From positions 492 to 29,147 of the forward strand of contig DKXD01000006.1 of assembly GCA_002492075.1 (NCBI GenBank): a stretch of DNA of 28,656 bases, read 5' to 3'. Under the pieces are notes generated by a model that saw nothing but the letters and a program-made list of their open reading frames with translations, was not told the origin of the DNA and ran no database searches. Shown here in pieces: positions 24,104-28,656 of the stretch; the stretch's first letter is position 1; every line of letters starts with the position of its first letter. The position numbers and the translations under genes are program-made. The DNA comes from Ruminococcaceae bacterium UBA7135. Its GTDB lineage: Bacteria > Bacillota > Clostridia > Oscillospirales > Ruminococcaceae.

Positions 24104-24134
24104 TTATAGGACAAGTTAAAAAAGGAAAAGGTTG
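24104..24134 (-). promoter_or_regulatory. Candidate ECF-type promoter, possibly self-regulated
   Basis: On the minus strand CAACC (24130-24134) and TGTCC (24109-24113, within TGTCCTATAA) are 16 bp apart. AAC-type -35 boxes with 16-17 bp spacing are usual for ECF promoters, so self-activation is plausible. No good sigma-A promoter is visible before this gene. Confidence 0.4.
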
Positions 24135-24150
24135 GGTGTTTTTTTAAATT

Positions 24151-24185
24151 TAATAAAAAATTCTCCCGCCTTTTTCGGCGGGAGA
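24151..24185 (-). terminator. Terminator of the serine operon
   Basis: TCTCCCGCC (24162-24170) and GGCGGGAGA (24177-24185). AATTTTTTATT follows on the minus strand, after the serA stop. Confidence 0.9.
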
Positions 24186-24203
24186 TAATAGATCGTTAAA
24201 TTT

Positions 24204-25367
24204 TTACTTTACAACTCGAACGCCCACAACGTTCTCAACGGATTTCAGCTTTTCGATAATACCGTCGGTGTTTCCCTTAACGTCAAGACAGGTGTACGCG
24301 TAGTCTTTCTTGGACTTGCTCTCCATATTCTCGATGTTAAGACCGGCTGCGGAAACGGGAGCGGTAACGTTGTTGATAACGCCTTCAACGTTCTTGTGGA
24401 TAACGCATATCTTGGCATCGCCGGTGATCGGCATAATCATATTCGGCAGATTTACAGAATTGGTGATATTTCCGTTTTCGATATAATCCGTAACCTCCTT
24501 GACCGCCATAACTGCGCAGTTGTCCTCGCTTTCGGGAGTGGACGCGCCGAGGTGCGGCAAAACGATAACGTTTTCGTGACCGATAAGATTGTCGGAGCCG
24601 AAATCGGTGGTGTAGCAAGCCATTCCGCCGTTGCCGATAGCCGCGATAATGTCAGCCTCAACAACAAGAGAATCACGTGAGAAGTTCAGCAAACGAACGC
24701 TCTTCTTCATCAAAGCGATAGCATCCTTGTCGATCATACCCTTGGTGTCGGCAGTTGCGGGAACGTGCAGCGTGATGTAATCGCTCTGCGTGTAAATATC
24801 CTTAACGTCCTTAACGACCTTAACAGAGCCGTTGAGTTTCAAAGCGTGTTCAACGTTTAAGAACGGATCGTAGCCCACAACGTTCATTCCAAGAGCGACA
24901 GCCGCGTTGGCTACCAACACGCCGATAGCTCCCAAACCAATAACGCCGAGGGTCTTACCCATAATTTCGGGACCTACGAACTGGCTCTTGCCTTTTTCAA
25001 CGAGCTTGGAAACCTCGTCGCCCTTGCCCTTGAGGGTCTTTACCCACTCCATGGAAGCGGGTATCTTACGAGAGCTTATAAGCATAGCACAGATCACAAG
25101 CTCCTTTACGGCGTTTGCGTTAGCGCCGGGGGTGTTGAATACCACGATACCCTTTTCGCTGCACTTGTCGATCGGGATATTGTTTACTCCCGCGCCCGCT
25201 CTTGCGATAGCGAGCAGCTTGTCGCCGAATTCCATATCGTGCATAGCCGCCGAGCGAACCAATATCGCATCGGGGTTATTTACTTCATCGCCGAAGCTGT
25301 ACTTGCTCTTGTCGAGCAGATCGGTTCCGCAAGCGGCGATCTTATTAAGTGTTTGAATATTGTACAT
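24204..25367 (-). CDS. serA: D-3-phosphoglycerate dehydrogenase
   Basis: SerA oxidises 3-phosphoglycerate with NAD, the first step of serine synthesis. The 387-residue protein has the NAD-binding GVIGLGAIG, the catalytic Arg region NFSRDSLV, and the His in VLPHLGASTPES. A C-terminal ACT domain (about 315-387) probably senses serine. The short form lacks the intervening ASB domain of longer SerA proteins. GGGAG lies 8 bases before the ATG. It is the last gene of a serC-small protein-serA operon. Confidence 0.94.
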   Translation of the reverse strand: MYNIQTLNKIAACGTDLLDKSKYSFGDEVNNPDAILVRSAAMHDMEFGDKLLAIARAGAGVNNIPIDKCSEKGIVVFNTPGANANAVKELVICAMLISSRKIPASMEWVKTLKGKGDEVSKLVEKGKSQFVGPEIMGKTLGVIGLGAIGVLVANAAVALGMNVVGYDPFLNVEHALKLNGSVKVVKDVKDIYTQSDYITLHVPATADTKGMIDKDAIALMKKSVRLLNFSRDSLVVEADIIAAIGNGGMACYTTDFGSDNLIGHENVIVLPHLGASTPESEDNCAVMAVKEVTDYIENGNITNSVNLPNMIMPITGDAKICVIHKNVEGVINNVTAPVSAAGLNIENMESKSKKDYAYTCLDVKGNTDGIIEKLKSVENVVGVRVVK

Positions 25368-25392
25368 AAAAATGTCTCCCTAAAATTATTTT

Positions 25393-25425
25393 TTGTTCAC
25401 CGCCCGACGTGCGGGCGGTGAACAA
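25393..25425. repeat. Perfect 14-bp hairpin upstream of serA
   Basis: TTGTTCACCGCCCG (25393-25406), ACGTG and CGGGCGGTGAACAA (25412-25425), between the small DUF6440-like gene and serA. There is no T-run on either strand, so it is not a standard terminator. It resembles in size the hairpin at 14095-14127 and may set relative expression within the operon. Confidence 0.7.
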
Positions 25426-25434
25426 TTGATTTCT

Positions 25435-25629
25435 TTACTTGATTTCATTTAAGGTAACAACAGGCTTTCCGTCCTTGTCAAGAAGCGGAGTAAGCCCCGC
25501 GCCGTACCCGCTTTTGTGAAAAATATAGTTCACACCCGTCCGGGTATCCACCCAAATCTCGGTCACGGTGTCCGACAAGCCTTTTCCCACCTGCTTATAC
25601 GTCTTGACAAATCTTTCATTGCCATCCAT
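25435..25629 (-). CDS. Small DUF6440-like protein
   Basis: The 64-residue protein resembles the DUF6440 family: an N-terminal RFVKTYKQ, then TEIWVDTRTGVNYIFHKSGYGAGLTPLLDKDGKPVV. The conserved GVNY and GLTPLLD segments suggest a compact beta-rich domain; function is unknown. A strong ATAGGAGGT stands before the ATG. It lies between serC and serA on the same strand and is probably co-transcribed. A link to serine metabolism is only suggested by position. Confidence 0.78.
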   Translation of the reverse strand: MDGNERFVKTYKQVGKGLSDTVTEIWVDTRTGVNYIFHKSGYGAGLTPLLDKDGKPVVTLNEIK

Positions 25630-25685
25630 AGTTACCTCCTATTCAAACCAACTGTAAACAGTCAACTTTCAACTGTCAACCGCCA

Positions 25686-26765
25686 TCAGCCGTTGTTCTT
25701 CTCGAACTCGCTCATAAAGTCAACGAGCTTCTCAACACCCTCGATAGGCATTGCGTTGTAGATAGACGCTCTCATACCGCCGACGGTTCTGTGACCTTTA
25801 AGGTTCTCAAAGCCTGCCGCTTTGCTCTCCTTGACGAACTTCGCGTCAAGTTCCTCGTTGCCCGTAACGAACGGAACATTCATCATCGAACGATCCTCGG
25901 GACGAACCGTGCCCTTGAACAGCTTGCTCTGATCGAGGAAATCATAGAGTATCTTCGCTTTCTTCTCGTTGAGAGCCTTCATAGCTTCCAAGCCGCCCAT
26001 TTTCTTCAGCCATTTGAAGACCAATCCGCAGATGTAAATGCTCCAGCAGTTAGGCGTATTGTAAAGCGAATCGTTGTCGCTTTGAGTTTTCCACTTAAGC
26101 ATTGTGGGAGTGCCGGGGAGAACGTCGTCGGTGATGAGGTCCTCACGGATAATCGAGATAACAAGACCCGCAGGCCCGACGTTCTTCTGAACGCCGCCGT
26201 AGATAACGCCGTATTTCGTAACGTCAACAGGCTCGCTCAAAAAGCAGGAGGAAACGTCCGCTACAAGAATGTGCCCCTTGGTGTTGGGCAGAGTGTGATA
26301 CTTTGTGCCGTAGATGGTGTTGTTCTCGCAGATGTAAACGTAATCCGCGTCATCGGGGATAGCGAGATCGGAGCAGTCGGGGATATACGAGAACGTCTTG
26401 TCCGCGGAGCTTGCCACGTCGATAGCCTCGCCGTAAAGCTTCGCCTCCTGGAACGCCTTCTTAGCCCATTGACCTGTGATGATATAAGCGGCTTTCTTGT
26501 TCTTCATCAAATTCATCGGCACTGCGGCAAATTGCTGCGACGCGCCGCCCTGCAAGAACAGAACCTTGTAATTATCGGGAATGTTCATCAGCTCACGGAT
26601 ATCCTTTTCGGCGGTTTTGATTATATCGTCGAACATCTTAGAACGGTGGGACATCTCCATAACGGACATACCGCAGCCCTTGTAGTCGAGCATATCATCC
26701 GCCGCTTCTTTAAGCACCTCTTCGGGCAAAACCGCGGGGCCCGCGCTGAAATTGTAAACTCTCAT
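25686..26765 (-). CDS. serC: Phosphoserine aminotransferase
   Basis: SerC transfers the amino group from glutamate to 3-phosphohydroxypyruvate to give phosphoserine, using PLP. The 359 residues show the family start YNFSAGPAVLPEEVL, the substrate loop LQGGASQQFAAVPMN, and YGGVQKNVGPAGL, with the PLP lysine in VQKN. AGGAGG lies before the ATG. It is the first gene of the serine operon; a serB phosphatase is not in the window. Confidence 0.96.
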   Translation of the reverse strand: MRVYNFSAGPAVLPEEVLKEAADDMLDYKGCGMSVMEMSHRSKMFDDIIKTAEKDIRELMNIPDNYKVLFLQGGASQQFAAVPMNLMKNKKAAYIITGQWAKKAFQEAKLYGEAIDVASSADKTFSYIPDCSDLAIPDDADYVYICENNTIYGTKYHTLPNTKGHILVADVSSCFLSEPVDVTKYGVIYGGVQKNVGPAGLVISIIREDLITDDVLPGTPTMLKWKTQSDNDSLYNTPNCWSIYICGLVFKWLKKMGGLEAMKALNEKKAKILYDFLDQSKLFKGTVRPEDRSMMNVPFVTGNEELDAKFVKESKAAGFENLKGHRTVGGMRASIYNAMPIEGVEKLVDFMSEFEKNNG

Positions 26766-26825
26766 TGGATTTCCTCCTGTAATATATTACCAATTTATTT
26801 TGGGGCAAATAACCCCACTATTTCT

Positions 26826-26854
26826 ATTATATGACATTTTGCGCGATATGTCAA
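26826..26854 (-). promoter_or_regulatory. Sigma-A promoter of the serine operon
   Basis: Perfect TTGACA (26849-26854), a 17-bp spacer and perfect TATAAT (26826-26831) on the minus strand. The leader of about 55 nt has a small GGGG/CCCC hairpin but is too short for a T-box. Confidence 0.87.
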
Positions 26855-26913
26855 GAGGTAAATACCCGTTATGCCAAAAAAACTTTTGCAAAATCGTGAT
26901 AAAGCCTGCGCGG

Positions 26914-26954
26914 CAAAAAAATCCCTTGGCAAGCCGCAGCTTGTCAAGGGATTT
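26914..26954 (-). terminator. Terminator of fliB
   Basis: AAATCCCTTGGCAAG (26919-26933) pairs with CTTGTCAAGGGATTT (26940-26954) with one mismatch or wobble pair. A run of Ts follows on the minus strand. Confidence 0.88.
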
Positions 26955-26958
26955 TGGG

Positions 26959-28167
26959 CTACTTTACAAGCAGCGCGAGATACGCGGGGGTGGTGAATTC
27001 GAAATGGTTTAGCAGATCGATTATCAGCCTTTCTTTTCTTTCGCTTTGACAAATTCCGCGGCAGATTATCGCGGTTATGCCAATCAGCTTATCGTCGCCA
27101 TTATATACAAATTCCTGTCCATTGGCGCGGTATCTGATGCTATGTTCATCAGAGCAGCAGACCGCGATCAAATTCAACTTCAACAAGCCAAACGCTGTAA
27201 CGAACAGACTGTAATTTTCAAAAATAGTATTATCGTCAAATTTGAACGGCACGTCAAACTCAAACAGCAGATTGAGCGCGAGATTTCGCAAAAAGAATTC
27301 GCGCCCTTTCAGTGTTTCACGCAAGCCCTCCTCGCCCTTGTTGTAGAGGTCGATATTCAGCGTGCCCGTCTGATCGTGGAGCAACAGCGTTACGCCGCCC
27401 TCAATAACTTTTTCAATAAGCTCCGACATAAAACTGAGCTTTAAATAATAATTGGGCTTTATGTTTTCAATCAACTTTAGCTGCGCAGGGTTGTGGAACT
27501 GTTTGCGGAACGTTTTCAGTGCCTCGGGTATACGGTCGTACTGTTTTTTCGCGGCTATCTCCGTCAGCTTCTGCGCGGCAAGCGCGCCGAAAATGATCGC
27601 GGTTTCAACGGGGATTTTCTTGTCGGAAATCAACTCGTAGAAAAATTCAAATATCTCATTATAATGGTTTATTTCAGGACGTTTTTGGATTACATCTTTT
27701 GTAAAATTACAATTGCTGTTCTCGAACTCCTTGCTGCCGTGAACGTTTATTAAGTCGCATGATTTTTCTTCAGAAAGCAGCCTTTTTATAATTTCTCGGC
27801 AAGACAGGCTCATAAAACGATATGAGAGTTTAGGAATAGTCAGCTCGCGCCGCGGATAAATCATACAGGTATGCGAAAGATATTCCGCTCCAAGCTCTTT
27901 TTGAATATGGCAAAGTCCCTCCTCGGTTTGAAAAGGACATTTTCCGTTCTCGTCAAACTTAACCATATATTTTCCGTCAAACATACTGCTTGTAACGAAG
28001 CCTTTTTCAACAAGCTCTTTAAGCTCCGGTGAGATATTCGGTGCGTTTTTGACCTTTTCAACTTCTTCTTTCTTCCATGCGATCCACCACCCGTAACAGC
28101 AATTGTCGATACAATCTTTGCCGATACACTGAAATTCGCCGAAGTAGCGGGGTTGTCTGTAATACAT
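26959..28167 (-). CDS. fliB: Flagellin lysine-N-methylase FliB
   Basis: FliB methylates surface lysines of flagellin. The 402-residue protein begins with the typical cysteine cluster in PRYFGEFQCIGKDC followed by CCYGWWI (C14, C19, C23, C24), then CPF and GLCHIQ, and CMIYPR, likely binding an iron-sulfur or zinc centre. The rest is the helical FliB domain. GGAGG lies before the ATG. The nearby flagellin gene (ending at 28582, same strand) is the obvious substrate, which supports the call. The genes are separated by a small convergent RNA/peptide locus. Confidence 0.88.
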   Translation of the reverse strand: MYYRQPRYFGEFQCIGKDCIDNCCYGWWIAWKKEEVEKVKNAPNISPELKELVEKGFVTSSMFDGKYMVKFDENGKCPFQTEEGLCHIQKELGAEYLSHTCMIYPRRELTIPKLSYRFMSLSCREIIKRLLSEEKSCDLINVHGSKEFENSNCNFTKDVIQKRPEINHYNEIFEFFYELISDKKIPVETAIIFGALAAQKLTEIAAKKQYDRIPEALKTFRKQFHNPAQLKLIENIKPNYYLKLSFMSELIEKVIEGGVTLLLHDQTGTLNIDLYNKGEEGLRETLKGREFFLRNLALNLLFEFDVPFKFDDNTIFENYSLFVTAFGLLKLNLIAVCCSDEHSIRYRANGQEFVYNGDDKLIGITAIICRGICQSERKERLIIDLLNHFEFTTPAYLALLVK

Positions 28168-28208
28168 AATTTGTACCTCCGTAATGATGCTGCGAAACCC
28201 CGAAAACG

Positions 28209-28237
28209 TTGATAAGAAAGCATATTTATGGTATAAT
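28209..28237 (+). promoter_or_regulatory. Sigma-A promoter of the small hydrophobic peptide gene
   Basis: TTGATA (28209-28214), a 17-bp spacer and perfect TATAAT (28232-28237). Transcription should begin near 28244, giving a leader of about 47 nt. Confidence 0.82.
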
Positions 28238-28251
28238 ATTTTTGCCGGCTA

Positions 28252-28283
28252 ACCTCCGAGCAACTTTACTTACGAAAGGAGGT
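28252..28283 (+). promoter_or_regulatory. Anti-Shine-Dalgarno in the toxin leader
   Basis: ACCTCC (28252-28257) is the exact complement of GGAGGT (28278-28283), which is the RBS of the small peptide. A hairpin between them would hide the ribosome binding site, as in the leader of fst mRNA of the par locus. Confidence 0.6.
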
Positions 28284-28305
28284 GTGCATAATGGATCTGC
28301 TTAGT
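28283..28305 (+). repeat. Direct repeats DRa and DRb, copy at the toxin start
   Basis: TGTGCATAATG (28283-28293) includes the ATG, and CTGCTTAGT (28297-28305) covers codons 3-5. Both recur near the antisense promoter in the same order. Confidence 0.7.
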
Positions 28306-28374
28306 TTTATACTCTCCGTCATAGCGAGTGTGGTTGCATACTACATAAGCAAATGGCTCGACGGTGACGAGTAG
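28291..28374 (+). CDS. 27-residue hydrophobic peptide, candidate type I toxin
   Basis: The reading frame is short but has every gene signal: a strong promoter, AAAGGAGG (28275-28282) 8 bases before the ATG, and a terminator just after. The peptide begins MDLLS, spans the membrane with a stretch rich in Ile, Val, Ala and Ser (residues 5-19), and ends SKWLDGDE, a charged tail. This is the size and layout of Fst/Ldr-type toxins, which damage the membrane and often end in a charged tail after a Trp-Leu motif. An antisense promoter and repeats complementary to its start region support this. It could instead be a harmless small membrane protein; toxicity is untested. Confidence 0.75.
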   Translation: MDLLSFILSVIASVVAYYISKWLDGDE

Positions 28375-28398
28375 TCGGCGAGAGCCTAGCAAAAATCC

Positions 28399-28431
28399 GA
28401 CCCCTCGCGAGTACCCGGCTCGCGAGGGGTC
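28399..28431. terminator. Bidirectional terminator shared by toxin mRNA and antisense RNA
   Basis: GACCCCTCGCGAG (28399-28411) and CTCGCGAGGGGTC (28419-28431) are a perfect 13-bp stem with a 7-nt loop. Ts follow on both strands, five in a row on the minus strand (28391-28395) and a weaker CTTTTG on the plus strand. Confidence 0.87.
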
Positions 28432-28438
28432 AAACTTT

Positions 28439-28467
28439 TGTGCACAATGTTGTAAAACCTGCTTAGT
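28439..28467 (-). repeat. Direct repeats DRa' and DRb', copy in the antisense gene
   Basis: TGTGCACAATG (28439-28449) differs by one base from DRa. CTGCTTAGT (28459-28467) is identical to DRb. The one difference, T to C, would give a G-U wobble in an RNA duplex, so pairing is kept. Confidence 0.7.
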
Positions 28468-28479
28468 CTTTACATTTAT

Positions 28480-28508
28480 ATTATAGCACACCGATCCCGA
28501 AATGTCAA
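28480..28508 (-). promoter_or_regulatory. Consensus promoter of the antisense RNA
   Basis: Perfect TTGACA (28503-28508), a 17-bp spacer and perfect TATAAT (28480-28485) on the minus strand. No reading frame follows that could explain it. Confidence 0.87.
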
Positions 28509-28519
28509 GGGGTCTTCGC

Positions 28520-28547
28520 AAAAAACTCCCCGATCCCTCGGGGAGTT
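28520..28547 (-). terminator. Terminator of the flagellin gene
   Basis: AACTCCCCGA (28524-28533), TCCC and TCGGGGAGTT (28538-28547). A T-run follows on the minus strand. A second small palindrome, TTAAAACTA/TAGTTTTAA (28546-28554, 28557-28565), lies next to it. Confidence 0.9.
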
Positions 28548-28581
28548 AAAACTATTTAGTTTTAAGCGGCAAATTCGATTA

Positions 28582-28656
28582 TTAGCCGAGGAGCTGCAGG
28601 ATGGACTGCGGCTGCTGATTTGCCTGAGCCAGCATAGACTGAGCTGCCTGCTGCAG
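28582..28656 (-). CDS. Flagellin, C-terminal end only
   Basis: The last 24 residues are visible and the rest lies beyond the right edge. The sequence QQAAQSMLAQANQQPQSILQ, then LLG, is the conserved flagellin D0 C-terminal helix, which packs in the filament core. A terminator follows. The neighbouring FliB probably modifies this protein. Whether it is the main flagellin or a paralogue cannot be told. Confidence 0.9.
   Translation of the reverse strand: MQQAAQSMLAQANQQPQSILQLLG

Larger units (their letters stand above)
28390..28473 (-). ncRNA. Antisense RNA, candidate type I antitoxin
   Basis: A consensus minus-strand promoter should start RNA near 28473. It would run about 80 nt and end at the shared hairpin, where GGATTTTTGC follows on the minus strand. 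The RNA carries the complements of both direct repeats, so it can pair with the toxin start codon and codons 3-5, besides full pairing with the toxin mRNA 3' end. Its 5' end can fold into a 5-bp stem (28469-28473 with 28452-28456) whose loop shows ACUAAGCAG, the complement of CUGCUUAGU. Start and end are predicted, not measured. Confidence 0.68.

Noticed and set aside
25640..25685. Repeated TTGACAGTTGA-like sequence between serC and the DUF6440-like gene
   Set aside because: It contains TTGACA-like words but no matching -10 box. It looks like simple spacer repeats rather than a promoter.
26766..26825. T-box or serine-responsive riboswitch before serC
   Set aside because: The leader is only about 55 nt and holds just a 4-bp hairpin, far too short for a T-box.

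Overview
This looks like a chromosomal segment of a motile, probably anaerobic Firmicute of class Clostridia, most likely an Oscillospiraceae/Ruminococcaceae-type genome. That is inference from gene content: a single-chain PurL, MtaB, a PASTA-type kinase relative with an N-terminal zinc ribbon, HPr-like proteins, an ECF sigma factor with a membrane-anchored tail, and flagellin next to FliB. Strong sigma-A promoters (TTGACA/TATAAT-like, almost always a 17-bp spacer), AGGAGG-type ribosome binding sites and G+C-rich intrinsic terminators make the transcription units easy to see. I found no rRNA, tRNA, CRISPR array or recognisable riboswitch.

Region by region. 1-873: a flavodoxin-fold/FMN oxidoreductase (cut by the window edge) divergent from an HxlR-type regulator, with interleaved promoters over an inverted repeat. 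874-2885: a decayed strip with an IS3-type transposase remnant, two broken genes (a beta-helical/polymer-forming membrane protein and an SPFH plus zinc-ribbon protein), and a 145-bp MITE-like element with perfect terminal inverted repeats and an 8-bp target duplication. 2886-10101 (minus strand): bacteriohemerythrin, PurL, MtaB and a membrane-anchored metallophosphoesterase, mostly with their own promoters. 10234-10991: two tandem HPr-like genes lacking the phosphorylatable His15 but keeping the Ser46 motif. 11031-16973: a minus-strand operon of pseudokinase with PASTA domains, PheA, IspD, IspF and a nucleotidyltransferase-aminotransferase fusion. 17403-21074 (plus strand): a coiled-coil zinc-ribbon protein, then an ABC importer operon (lipoprotein, permease, ATPase) with an internal terminator after the binding protein. 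21136-24073 (minus): a PdaB-like polysaccharide deacetylase and an ECF sigma factor with a transmembrane segment and extracellular domain. 24204-26765 (minus): the serine operon serC, a DUF6440-like small protein, serA. 26959-28656: FliB flagellin lysine methylase and the 3' end of a flagellin gene, with a small locus between them.

The most interesting element is that small locus (about 28209-28508). A 27-residue hydrophobic peptide has its own strong promoter and a Shine-Dalgarno that can pair with a leader anti-SD. A consensus promoter on the opposite strand fires convergently into the same bidirectional terminator. Two short direct repeats, one over the start codon of the peptide and one over codons 3-5, recur in the same order just inside the antisense promoter. 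The antisense RNA could therefore pair with the translation start. This is the architecture of a par/Fst-like type I toxin-antitoxin system, here sitting between a flagellin gene and its methylase.
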